Assembly: GCA_030386875.1 (NCBI GenBank)
Contig: CM059576.1
Span: 65,161,581-65,225,580, forward strand
Source of the DNA: Morinoia aosen
Taxonomy: Eukaryota > Arthropoda > Malacostraca > Amphipoda > Talitridae
Direction: 5' to 3'
Length of the DNA stretch: 64,000 nt
The position numbers were made by a program, and so were the translations under genes. Positions 1 to 11,300 of this stretch are shown here, one piece after another. Every line of letters starts with the position of its first letter. Position 1 is the first letter of the stretch. Under the pieces are notes generated by a model. That model saw only the letters and a list, made by a program, of their open reading frames with translations, had not been told where the DNA came from and did no database searches.

Positions 1-295
1 TTGACTGGTTTCTTATTAATATACACTCTACATGCTACAACTTCTAAAGGAATGTTGTTTTGGATGGGTATACAAGGTATAGTATTATGTACATAAGTCA
101 TTACCCATCTCCTCTATTATCTCTATCTTTCCTGTAGGGTGAAACATAGTTATTTAGTTTAGTTTGATTGTGATTTTGTAGGTGAGTTTCTTGTAGGCAA
201 ATAATTTTTGGTTCATATTGATTAATAAGTAGCTGTAGGAAGGGAAGTTTAGAGAAATATCCTCTCATATTCCATTGCAATAAAGATAGGCTCAT
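1..295 (-). pseudogene. LINE ORF2, N-terminal endonuclease (EEP) fragment
   Basis: Translation from the ATG at 295 gives the endonuclease entry block: a QWN motif at residues ~7-9 and CLQETH around residues 33-38, the conserved Asn and Glu of exonuclease-endonuclease-phosphatase nucleases. The opening frame stops at 101-103. Homology-like reading continues in a neighbouring frame from about position 112 to the window edge (VMTYVHNTIP and following residues), so a one-base frameshift lies near 104-115. The domain would nick target DNA to prime reverse transcription. The ORF1 stop and this ATG overlap as TAATG (297-293), which suggests stop-restart translation. The reverse transcriptase would lie outside the window. 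Confidence 0.8.
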
Positions 296-2163
296 TATGG
301 GCTTATTAAAGAGGTGACATTTAGTTTAGTTAGCACTTCCGTTACAAGGTCTTCTGCATTCAGGATGTTACCAAGTTCTGTTAGTAGTTCAATACGTTCA
401 GTGATTGAATTGGAGATTAGCATTTTGACAATTGTTGTGAGAAGTTTAAATATTATAGTTTTGAGAGATATTTCAATTTCCTTTTCTGAGATACTTTTAT
501 TGCTTTGCTGGTTTTCAGAGGCAGGGTGGTTCCTTTTATTCAACTGAGAATTTACTATGTCACTATTAGTAGCCATTATGTTGCAAGTTTCTTCTGTGTT
601 CTGTAAGGTTGGTGTGTTATGGTTCACAAGTTGACTAAATTCTATAGCTTTGTTTTCCATTGTTTTTTTTTGCGTAGACTGCTGCAATTCTGGGCTTTTA
701 TGAGCATTCATAAGGGTGCCAGGATTCTGTGTTGATATGCCACAACTATGATGCAAGTTTTCTGAAATGATTACGTTTGCATATGTTTTTGGTATCAAAT
801 TTTGAGATTCTGTTTGGGTTCCTGATAGTACAAGTGGGGGGAAGGAGTGTCTTGATTCTAAATTTGGAGGAGTATCTTGCTGCTGGTGGACTTGGGTTTG
901 GTTTTGAATTATTTTCCTTGCATCTACAAATGAGATATTTTGACTTGCTTGGAGTTTACTGACTTTGTGTTCTTGTATATAAATAGGACATTCTTTTGAG
1001 GCAGATGTGTGGTTTCCTTTGCAGTTTGTACATACTGGATTTTCAGCGGCGCAGTCTTTTCCATCATTTTCTCGAGATGAGCAATTTTTGCAGACTTTCC
1101 GGTTTCGGCAGACTGAGGTGGTGTGCCCCCATCGCCAGCATTTGGTACATCGAATGGGATTGTTGTAGTAAGGATCTACTTTATAATTTGAATAGCCTGC
1201 TTTCAGCTCTGTTGGGCAAGTTCCAAGGAAGGTGAGTACAAACAAGGGTGAATTGGCACGCTTTGGGTCCATGTACATCTTACGTATACCGACAACACCA
1301 GAAAAGGCAAGTTGTTGCAACAAATCTTCCAATGAGTCTGACAAAAATTCTGGGGCATAAATCTTTCCATAGGAGGTATAAGCCCCCTATACTATTTGAG
1401 TCTTAACTGGTATTTCACCAAACTTGTTTAGGTTCATCAATGTTTTTACTTGCCTTTCTGTTTTGGCTTTTATAATTAGGTTGCCTGATTTTTTATACTC
1501 CACTTTTTCAACTTCCCGACAAATTAAATTTATTGTAGCTTGTAATTTAAATGGATTCAGTTTTGTCAAGTTCTGGCTATCATCTTGTGCACTTATTAGT
1601 ACATGCCTAACTGTATTTGGAATTTTGTCAGCATTTTCTGATAAATTAAGATCGATTTTAGCAGATTTCCTTCCTGCAGCATAGTTGAGGTTTTGATTCA
1701 GCTCTTCTTGATTATTTGGGATCATTAAAGTTGATTCAGATAGTGATACATTGCTGGAAAGGACTCCTGAGAGCTCAGACTCACTGCAGATTGATATATT
1801 GTGCTGGGACATTTCTGAATCCAAGACATTATGAGTTTCCCTCTTTTTTTTGCTCTGCAAGTCCAAAAACTCTTGGCTACTTTCCAGTGTTCTCTTAGAT
1901 GTGTTGTTACAGGATCTTTTACTTTTTTGTTTTGGGCTCCCATTGTTAGGATTTGCTGTTTGGGTTTCTGGTCTTGTAGTTGGTTGTGATTTACTCTTAG
2001 GAGTAGAGGTGGTCATGGGTTTTTTTTTGTTGGGTTTTCTGGCCTTGTTCAGCTCTTTTTTCTCCAACTCTGTGGTAGATTGAGTGTAAGTGTGGGTAAA
2101 TTTTCCCTTGACACTATTTTTACCTTCCCCAGGATCATCCGGAAGTTTGCTTTTAGGAGGCAT
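295..2163 (-). pseudogene. LINE ORF1, gag-like nucleic-acid-binding protein with one in-frame stop
   Basis: One reading frame runs from the ATG at 2163 to the TAA at 295-297, interrupted only by a TAG at 1387-1389. The frame is the same on both sides and open for 258 codons before it and about 364 after. The N-terminal part is basic and Lys/Pro/Ser/Thr-rich. At roughly residues 337-390 there are zinc-knuckle blocks: a regular CX2CX4HX4C (CTKCWRWGHTTSVC), a Cys-rich block without the His, and a CX2CX3HX6C block (CTNCKGNHTSASKEC). This is the arrangement of Jockey/I-type ORF1 proteins, which bind element RNA. The stop is either decay, a sequence error or, less likely, readthrough. Confidence 0.82.
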
Positions 2164-2577
2164 TGAATTATCAAGTCTTTTGATAACGGTAAAGAGTTTC
2201 TCCTTGACTGTATCTATTGCTTGGTGGTGATTTGTCCCTGAGTACTACTTTACTCACAAAAATATTGTTGAATTGTTGTTTGTTGATTTTTGTTGCTTAG
2301 TGCTATTCGTAAGAAAATTTCTTTTTCAAATATCAGTATTATCAAACTTACGGCAAAACAGAAGTACTAATTTGGGTTTACTGGGGGCCTAAGGCCCCAG
2401 TAGCGGTTTACAAAGAAAGGAGGTAAAACTGTTTGATTTGGATCACTTTCCACTGACAGACAGGTTTTTAATTGAATCACTTGCCAATAACAGGTAAATT
2501 TCTCAGAAAGTTACGTCTGACAAGCCAGCACGTTCTAGCGCTACAACATCCGCAGTCCCTTCATCTTCACCAGCATC
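2164..2577. other. LINE leader / unassigned spacer
   Basis: No coding potential is seen. The part next to 2163 is likely LINE 5' leader. The palindromic stretch around 2382-2401 (GGGGGCC-TAA-GGCCCC type, one bulged G) is the only structure noticed. Confidence 0.4.
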
Positions 2578-2580
2578 TTA

Positions 2581-4629
2581 AGGCCCTTTTACACTGACGG
2601 TGTCTTCGCGCTCCACACCGTCGCTCCATCCCGCCAGCCAAATAAGCTCCGCCCACAGCAGAGCAAAATGACCCTTATTGCAACGCTCACGGTGAGGAGC
2701 GGCAACATTCAGCATGCTAAATATTGGCGGCGTGCACTGCCAGTCAAAAACGTTCAGTTGCTCTTGAGACCATTAAGAGCATGTGTAGTCATGGCTTACA
2801 TATTATGGAGCAAGGAAGAAATTAAAACTCCAATCGTAAAATGTAAAGAATTTCCGTGTTTATGTAAAGTTATGTTCGCAGAGTATATAAACAGATTGTC
2901 TAGAGAGATTGCTTTTAAAAGTATGGCATCTCACTTCCCAAATTATAATATTGCCAGTGTTGGGCACGCAACTTTTAAAATGTTGCGGCGCAACCGCAAC
3001 AACACGAAAGACTGTGGAACGCAACCGCAACAGAAACTTGAAAAAAAATTGCGATCGCAACCGCAACATTTTATTTATTAAATATAATTTGAATATAGTA
3101 CTGTTCAATTTATTTTACGTATATATTGCTATGCATAAAATAATATTAAGATATTCAAAATAGTGCACTGTTTTGCTAAGAAAATTAATAGATAGAGTAA
3201 ATGTGTGGACTAGAATTAAATGAAATATCAAGATACAGGAAGAAACGTTTCATTTGTAAATATAGCATGAACAATGAAATGAATTTCATTTTCTAATGAT
3301 AATATTGAAAAGGTACCTAGCTAGTAGCTATATTTTCATAGGAGTGCCATATATATTGCAAAATAAATAGAAAAAAGAAAGGCGCAGAACATTTGTACAG
3401 CCTAAATGACGCAAAAATACAAACCATGCATAAGCTCCGTTAATATATGAAAATCTACTGCTTTTGGTTGTTCCTCTGTTATAATTTAATATTGGCTCAT
3501 GATCTCAATGTGTCAATGTTAATGCACTGTAATGACGATCAACGTTGCTTTTAAAAAATGTTAACATTTCAAATGTTAGCCTGAAAGCCGAGCACATCGT
3601 GGTCACTAAATTTTTTACCTACAGTCGTTCGAGCGCAGCGCTCGATGGTATTGGAGTGTTAAATTCGATGAACGAAACGACCAATTCACTTGAAGAAAAC
3701 ATAGCTCTGAGAAAATCAGCTAGCTCTGTAGATTACTGGCTGTTTCAGCCAATCAACTCACATCATTCTTAATAACATATGTTATATAATGAGTTACATT
3801 ATATATACTTATATACTGTAAGCAAAGTGTATGTGTATCACTGTATCGCCTAATGCTAAGAATAAACATTTGCCCGATGGGTTGTACCCTGTACGGTTTA
3901 GTGTTAAGCGAGCAAGAAACGCGTATTAAATTCGATTGAAGGTTTTTAAAAAATTAAATTACCATCGTGATGTTGCGGTTGCGAGTTGAGGCCTGACACG
4001 TCGAAAATTGTTGCGATCGCAACAGATTCGCAACTTTCCAAAAATTGTTGCGGCGCAACTGCCCAACACTAAATATTGCAATGGTTAAGATGAAAATTCA
4101 GACACTGAGAGGCCAAGATAGGAAACAGCTCCCACTATTCCAAAATTCAAAGAAATATACAATGCGTATGTAAACGTAAAATTAATTACAGTGTAATTAA
4201 ATTGCATAACGTACATGGTTCTCAAGAAAATTACTTCATATACACGGAAAACATTCGGCAGGTGTCATTAGAAGACTATTCAAATTAAAGAAAAAAATAC
4301 ACCTAGAAAATAGCAATTGGTATTTATTTTTTGGTTCCATTTACAGTGTTTTTTTAAGGTAATTGGGCAGTTTTGAAGTTTTTAGAATATTAGATTTTTA
4401 CTTCTGCAAATTATTCTGTAAATATTCTGCAAATTGTTCAGCCAAGTATTCTGTCAGTATTGCAAAATTAATACTGACGATTGCTGCCTCTGGGGAAGGA
4501 GCGTCGTGTTGAGCGGCAGTGTAAAAGCAGCCCGGCGTGCACTGACGCTCAATCCTCTGGTGGGAGGAGCTATAGCAAGGTTACCGCCGCTCCACACCGT
4601 CGCTCCACACCGCAGGTGTAAAATGAGCT
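2581..4629. mobile_element. Non-autonomous PIF/Harbinger-like DNA transposon with nested hAT element
   Basis: Both ends are flanked by TTA (2578-2580 and 4630-4632). The left end, read inward from 2581, and the reverse complement of the right end, read from 4629, agree at about 17 of 23 positions, including the shared blocks TTTTACAC and CGGTGT. A 3-bp TTA/TAA target duplication and TIRs of this type fit PIF/Harbinger, which is known biology. No transposase or Myb-like ORF is visible, so it would depend on a partner. Without the nested hAT it is about 0.9 kb. The TIR match is imperfect, so family assignment is tentative. Confidence 0.5.
2955..4071. mobile_element. Non-autonomous hAT transposon (1.1 kb) with perfect 8-bp target duplication
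   Basis: The octamer AATATTGC flanks it on both sides (2947-2954 and 4072-4079). The terminal inverted repeats start CAGTGTTGGGCA on the left and TAGTGTTGGGCA on the inverted right end, sharing 11 perfect bases. This TIR style plus an 8-bp duplication is diagnostic of hAT elements. Subterminal regions are packed with GCAACCGCAAC / GTTGCGGTTGC motifs in opposite orientation at the two ends (about 2983-3068 and 3970-4058), a typical hAT transposase-binding layout. No transposase ORF is present. It sits inside the TTA-flanked element, so it is the younger insertion. Confidence 0.88.
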
Positions 4630-4896
4630 TTACAAATCTTACATACAATCACGTTAGTACGGAAGGATGCATGTTTGCGCTGTATTCCGCTACCACGGGT
4701 AAAAATAATATTATTGACTGTGGATCCTCACGCTGCTTAAAAAAAGTAGATATAACAATCGATTTCAAAAAAATTGACATTTACAATGTCATTCATTAAT
4801 TTCTTGAATGCATTTACATTAAGATCCTTATTTTTTGTACACACATGAGTATCGTAAACCCCATTTCAATTGTCAAATAAATGACTGACAGATATG

Positions 4897-6742
4897 TGTC
4901 GGGTTTAGCCGTTAGATGGTTTGAACCGGAATGTAGTTCTTGACGACCAAACTCAAACAACTCTCGACAAGGTTTTTCGAAACTTATGAGAAAGGAAAAT
5001 AAGACACTTTTATTGGGAATTGACTCAGCTGAGGAGTTTATTGGTGGAAAGCCGGGAAGACCGACGGTGAGCTTGACTTGAAGATCTTGTCTAGGTGGGC
5101 ACTCCGTGCCAGACGAGGTCAGGCGGGCGCTGGTGGAGTCCGGCGAGCGATGGTGTCGGCAGGATGTAAAGGAGTTGTGTTTGGGGAATTTTAATAAGCT
5201 CAATTTAGACTAACTGGCAGCATACGCCTTTAAAATAGTGACAGAGGACGTGTCACTTTATGGTTTGAGCTTTATTATTTCCAAGCTGGACAAGCAAGTT
5301 ATCGTAGTAGAAGCAGGTAGTTTAGCTAGCCTGTGAGTGTAATCTTAGGCTTACTAGCTTCAAAATAACCCAAATGAATTTGCAAAGGGAATAGATTTTA
5401 AATGAGGTCTCTCGGGTGTAAGGCTCAAGCGTGAGCCTCAGGTAGATTTTAAACTAGTATATCTCAGGAGCCCAGGGAGAGTGTGTGGTGGTGGCGTTTG
5501 ACGATGTCGTTGAGGTTCTGTAAGAATCGGGGACGCAGGATGAGAAGTTCCAGGAGAGACATCAAATAAATTCCACCACTGACAATCCCCACACCGTATG
5601 ATAATTTTCCCACAACGGAGAAACTCTGAGAATTCCTACAGATTTGACACGAGCTAATTTTAATTGTTCTCTCTTTTGTCAAGCTCAAAAGTAGGATAGA
5701 TCAATTTAGAAACTCTCGTACGACTGCCCTTGCTTTATATTCAAGGGCTCGAAATGTAAGAATTTTTGTAAGGGAATAAGAGTGATTTATATTGAAAATA
5801 AATGCGATTAAGCGCAAGATTTATGGAGTAATGAAATGTGAAAAAGAACTAAAACTTTAGCAGTCATTTACATGAATAATCTTCGCACTCTATAATCCGA
5901 ACGAAATTAATAAAAGGCATTCCGAATTATTTACACGTCAAACACATTTAAGAGAAACACTGCAAGTATGTTGCAAAAGAGGTATGATTTTTCCACATGA
6001 ATATAGTGCAATTTAAATCACAAGGTACTGACACGAGACGGCAGTTATGCTCCGCCATTTTGGAGAACAAAGACACCGGCGACAAAGACACTATCAACAA
6101 AGGACGCCGGCAGTTTAGCCGCGCTCTATCACGAGTTATTTTATGAATAAATCTCGATATCATACTGGCAACTGTAATATATAATTTTGCAGTAAAGAAA
6201 GGGCGTTAGCTGAATATCTAATATGAAGTCTTAACACATGAATTTGAAAATGACACGCAATATTCACACTATGTCGTTGAGTTAGCACTCGAAAGAAAAA
6301 AAACATGCTAGTCTAAGAATTTTAACACTATTTTCAAGTTTATCCCTACATCACGACGATGAACAGATCCTTAAGTTTAAAACACAATGCACACTAAAAC
6401 ACATGGCAACATATACTTTACCAGGTTTCTTTCTATTCTAACACCTTAACCTCGTTCACTTACAAGAACGTTGTATGCACGAGCCACCAAAGCACAAGAG
6501 AGAGTGAGGAACGCTCAGTTCAAGCGTCGCGCCTGGATGTTGCCACTTCCGGAGGCTTTAAACTCGAAAATGTCAATTGTTATTTTATATTCCATGTATT
6601 TACACAAAAGCTTCAAGAGTTTTCAATTATAAGTTGAAAATTATTAGTAATAAATTAGAGTAAGATTTTTGATGCTAATAGTTATGCTATTTAAGTGCGA
6701 ATGAGAATTTATATAATTTTACGCTTTGTAGCGAAAGCTACA
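4897..6742 (-). mobile_element. Solo LTR of a Gypsy-type retrotransposon, diverged relative of the LTRs at 33.0 and 38.7 kb
   Basis: The sequence begins TGTCGGG and ends GCTACA on the plus strand, with TATG immediately outside both ends (4893-4896 and 6743-6746), a 4-bp target duplication. Its right third (about 6540-6742) and the blocks near 5030-5160 and 5470-5560 can be aligned by eye with the intact Gypsy LTRs in this window, although it is about twice as long. The transcriptional start end (right side, minus orientation) is a perfect hairpin, TGTAGC-GAAA-GCTACA, matching the TGTAGC-TACT-GCTACA of the Gypsy LTR. No gag or pol remains, so it is read as a solo LTR left by LTR-LTR recombination. 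Confidence 0.72.
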
Positions 6743-7189
6743 TATGTATGAAAGAATACGTTTTCTTTGTTGGATTGAACTAAGTTTGATAATGTATATG
6801 AATAAAAAAAAATGAAATTATCACAATACGGAGAAAATATATCTTAAAATGACTCGCGCTAGTGCGCATTTACATTGAAATACGAGCTTAAGGGGGCCCT
6901 CCGAGGCCCCTTTTCTCTCCGATGGTAATTTTTCATGTTTTTGTTGGAAAAGAACCCTTAGGTGGTGGACTATTCTGTCCTAAAATTTTATGGCGCTGCG
7001 GACAATATTTCCCCCCAAGGGGGGGTAGGGGACCAAAATCTTAAATTTTCTACCTCATTTTGACCCCATATAAAAGAAAAAAAGAAGAAATGGAGAATTT
7101 GCGAATGTACTTTTGTTAGATTTGTTCCTAGAATTCTAAAACTGTCTTTGTTTTTGTTCTAGCATAAAAACTCAATGAGTTCTATTCTT

Positions 7190-7750
7190 TTGAAATTGTC
7201 GCAAATCCAGCCGTTGCTCATAACTAAAGTCATGCAAGTCAATCAACATCTTGCATAATAAAGGACTAAAGGCTTTGTCACTTTAAAACAAGCCTAAATA
7301 GTTAAACGCTGCTAATTTATGACAGAGCGGGGCAATGGTGGGAGTGCTTCACTTCTCCTGGCGACATACATCATGAACATAAATAATTTGTTCATCTTGT
7401 TTTCTTGATCGAATCCAAACCCCTATCGACGGATTTGAGCAAGATGAGGTGTGGGCTGCGCCTGGCCGGCACCTCAGACCTCGACAATACTTGGTCGAGA
7501 GCGCATGTGCTTCTGCGCGCTCTGACCTGTTCAGACCCCTGCATCCGGGGCCTTCTGCCCTAGACAGCCGGCTTAATTGAAGAGGTGTCGCCTGAAACAT
7601 TCTCTTCGAAGATCTTCAGGGGAGCCTCCTATATTTTGTTCCCTTTGTCATAAAAAGCGTTTTACTTGCAGCGTCCCCTGACCTTCTCAAGGCCAGTTGG
7701 TGAGACTATGTCCTCTGGGCCAGTTAATTCTGGAAGTTTCGCCGTGTTGT
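7190..7750. other. GC-rich segment inside TTAA element A, absent from element B
   Basis: This stretch lies between sequence that is contiguous in the sister element B, so it looks inserted or lost in one copy. It is distinctly more GC-rich than its surroundings (about 7430-7600) and contains no recognisable domain, TIR or convincing splice pattern. A short minus-strand open frame (7349-7600) shows no motif and is probably fortuitous. Confidence 0.4.
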
Positions 7751-8031
7751 CGGACGGCGGGACAAAATATCAATACCAGTGGACTAAAAACCAATATGTC
7801 AATTTTTTTCAAAAACTAAGGCCTGAATCCAAAAAATGTAGCAATGAAAATGTGTTTCTTTTCAAAAGTTACATATAATAGTCAAATTTCATTCGAATGA
7901 GACTGAAAACAAAAAATTTCATAATATTATGAAATGAAATATTTATTTATTTATTTGTTTTTAGGTAAAATGCATTTCACAGTGTGAATATGATGTTATG
8001 CATGGAGATTATCGAAATAAAAATGAAAACA

Positions 8032-8308
8032 TGTTGAGATCCAACTTCAGTATATATATTTATTATTAGATATGAGTTGTCACAATCGCCCATTAAATTG
8101 CTTCCGTCCCGTTTTCTATGTTCGTGTGTTAACCGCCTTTGTAGAGCGATCGAGCTCCTTCTTCTTGTTCTTGCCGCCGTGCTCGACGGGCGTACAGTAC
8201 ATGTAGTTCCTAGATTACCAACTGTGTTTTCTCTACCCCACACTCATACTTATAATCGTTGTCGTACTCCATTATTCCAAGATGGAAAGAGGCCTTTCTG
8301 GTCTAACA
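8032..8308 (+). repeat. Copia 5' LTR
   Basis: Starts TGTTGAGATCC and ends GGTCTAACA, matching 12502-12778 base for base except for about eight substitutions. An AT-rich TATATATATTTATT stretch near its start could serve as a TATA region. The ATG of the gag frame (8282) lies inside this LTR. Confidence 0.95.
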
Positions 8309-11300
8309 GGTTATGGGCCCAGTAGCCAAACTTTTGATGGCAATGACGAAAGGTATGAGTTGTGGGAAGTGAAATTTCGGGCCTACCTAGATTTGAAATC
8401 GTTGGATGCCGTCCTTGAGGGCGAAGAATCAAATCTGGATGTTGAGATGAATAAGAAAGTGTTCTCCGAGCTTGTACAAAGGCTCGATGATAAAAGTCTC
8501 TCGTTGATTATCAGAGACGCCTATGGAGATGGAAGAAAATCCATGAAGATTCTGCGTGATCATTACCTCGGTAGCAGTAAACCGAGAATTATTTCTCTGT
8601 ATTGCGAGTTGGCCGCTCTGAAGATGAAAAATGGAGAGACGGTTACCGACTATTTGCTGCGAGCAGAGACCACTGCATCCTACCTGAAGAAAGCCGGCGA
8701 GAATGTCAGCGATGGACTGATTATTGCCATGAGTATCAGAGGATTGCCAGCTGCCTACAACGCTTTTTCTACCGTCATCACGCAAAGTGACAGTAAAGAA
8801 ATGGACTTCACGAAATTCAAATCGGCTCTCAAGAGTGAAGAGGAAACAAAGAAGACCCGACAAGGCTACAGTGAAAGTGAAGAAAGAATTATGAAAGTGA
8901 AAGATTCTAAAATTACTTGTTACTTATGTGGTAAGTCAGGTCACAAGAAATATGAGTTTAAAAGTCACAGTGCAAAGAAAAATCGATGGTGTTCTATTTG
9001 TAAAAGTGCATCTCATGATACTAATTTTTACAGAAAGAGAGATACCGCAAAAGCGATGGCTACTGATAGCAAAGATGTGAAAAGCTCCTTTTGTTTTAGA
9101 GTATCAACAGACTCAGAAAGTGCTTCTGTTGTAGACAGTGCAAAGTTTCTGGTGGATTGTGGAGCTACTGCTCACATTATCTGTGATAAATCTAAGTTTG
9201 TATCTTTAGATGAAAGTTTTGACCCTAGTAATCATTTCATTGAATTAGCGGATGGTTCTAGGATGAACAATATTGTAGAGTGTAAAGGTGATGCGAGAAT
9301 TACTCTGACTGACGCCAAAAATAAGACACACAATGTTCTTTTGAAAAATGTTCTTTGTATTCCTAGTTTTAAGCAAAATATTTTCTCTGTCCAGGCTGCT
9401 ATTGATCAGGGTGCATCATTTAATTTCAATCAAAATGGTTCAAAGTTGTTTGCTTCAGATGGGAATGCGTTTAATATTAAAAAATGTGGTAAGCTTTATT
9501 ATTTAAATTCTGTAAGCTCTGTTGATTCTATTAATGCTGTTGGTGAACACACTCTGGAGGAGTGGCACAATATTCTTGGGCATTGCAATGTAAAAGATGT
9601 GTTGAGCCTAGAAGGTATTACTAAAGGAATGAAAATTACCAACAAGCATAATTTTTATTGTGAGATCTGTGTCCAGGGTAAAATTGTCAGTATAGAAACA
9701 GAGACCCTGATGAAAAATCAAAGAAACCTTTGGAGCTAGTCCATAGTGACTTAGCTGGACCTATAAGTCCTACTTCTTTTGAAAATTCCATGTATGTCAT
9801 GTCTTTTGTAGATGATTTTTCAGGCCTCATTTTTGTGTATTTCCTAAAAAGTAAAAGTGACACTGTTGGAGCATTTAAGAAATTCTTGGCTGATTCTGCT
9901 CCATTTGGCTCTGTTAAACGTCTAAGAACGGATAACGGCACTGAGTATTCCTCAAACTTGTTCAAAGCTGTTGTCACGGAGAACAAAATAAAACATGAAT
10001 TTTCAGCTCCGTACTCTCCCCATCAGAATGGGACTGCTGAGAGATCTTGGAGATCATTGTTTGAGATGGCTAGGTGTTTGTTGCTACATGCAAATTTGCC
10101 AAAAGAATTGTGGAATCTTGCTGTAAGAACAGCTGCTTACATTAGAAATAGGTGTTTCAACAAAAGGACAGGAAAAATTCCTTTTGCGATGTTCACGGGA
10201 AAGAAACCTGACCTTTCCAATATGCACATTTTTGGTTCAAAATGTTTTGCCATGGTTCAAAACCCAGGAAAGCTTGACCCTAGGTCAGAGCATGGTATTT
10301 TTGTGGGATATGACCCGTGCAGCCCTGCTTACATGATTTATTTCCCTGAAACTTGTCAAATATAAAGAGTCAGATGTGTCACATTCTGTGATAAAATTTC
10401 TAGAAATGTGGTGGGTGAGGATGAGTTCATTGCCGTAGATAACCCTGCTGACCTGAAACAAAGTGAGAAGGCTGAGGCTGAGTTGAAACCTGGGACTGTC
10501 CCAGAAGTGATTCAAAATGAAACTCATTCAGATGCAGAGCCCACTAGAAGATTTCCTTTGAGAGAAAAGAAGCCCCCAGCTTATTTGAAGGACTATGTCG
10601 ATCTAGATGAATTGGATATCACTAATAAATTTTGTTGATTATTGCCACAGAGTGAGCAGTACCCCTAAGTCTTACTCTGAGGCAATTTCATCCCCAGATT
10701 CTGTTGAATGGAAACAGGCAATGACCAATGAGATGGCTGCACTAGCCGATAATGAGACGTACTAACTTGTTGAAAAGCCAAAAGATAGATTTGTTATTGG
10801 GGGACGATGGGTCTATAGTGTTAAATCAGGACCCAATGATCAGGAAACTTTCAAAGCTCGTTATGTAGCCAAGGGATATTCCCAAGTAGCTGATGTCGAT
10901 TTCAAAGAAACTTTTTCTCCTACAGCACGTCTAACTTCTGTTAGAATGCTGATTGATATTGCTGTGCAAAAGTCATATATTGTGCACCAGATGGATGTGT
11001 GCACAGCTTATCTTCATGCAAAAATAGACTGTGATGTTTATGTTGAACAGCCTGAGGGATTTGTTGAACTTGACAAAAATGGAGAGAAGTTAGTCTGCAA
11101 ACTCAAAAAATCTTTGTATGGCTTGGAGCAAAGTGGCCGTAACTGGAACAACCTCTTGCATCATTTTCTTGTTGAACAAAATTTTGTTCAATCTCTCAGT
11201 GATACTTGTGTCTATGTGAGGGAAAGCGACTCTGGAAAAGTGATTATTATTGTATGGGTTGTTGACTTAATTTTGGCCTCTTCTAACGCCGTTGTATTGA

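Larger units (their letters stand above)
1..2400 (-). mobile_element. LINE (Jockey/R1-like non-LTR retrotransposon), 3' part outside window
   Basis: On the minus strand a gag-like ORF1 (2163 to 295) is followed by an apurinic-like endonuclease ORF2 that runs off the left edge, the standard two-ORF order of Jockey/I/R1-type LINEs. About 240 bases above the ORF1 start are probably 5' leader. That limit is approximate because no target-site duplication or second copy fixes the 5' end. The element moves by target-primed reverse transcription, but this copy is damaged in both ORFs. A GC-rich near-palindrome at about 2382-2401 lies in the presumed leader. Confidence 0.8.

Noticed and set aside
2668..3081. 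137-codon plus-strand frame as a transposase remnant
   Set aside because: No domain motif, and it crosses the insertion border of the nested hAT element, so it is chance.
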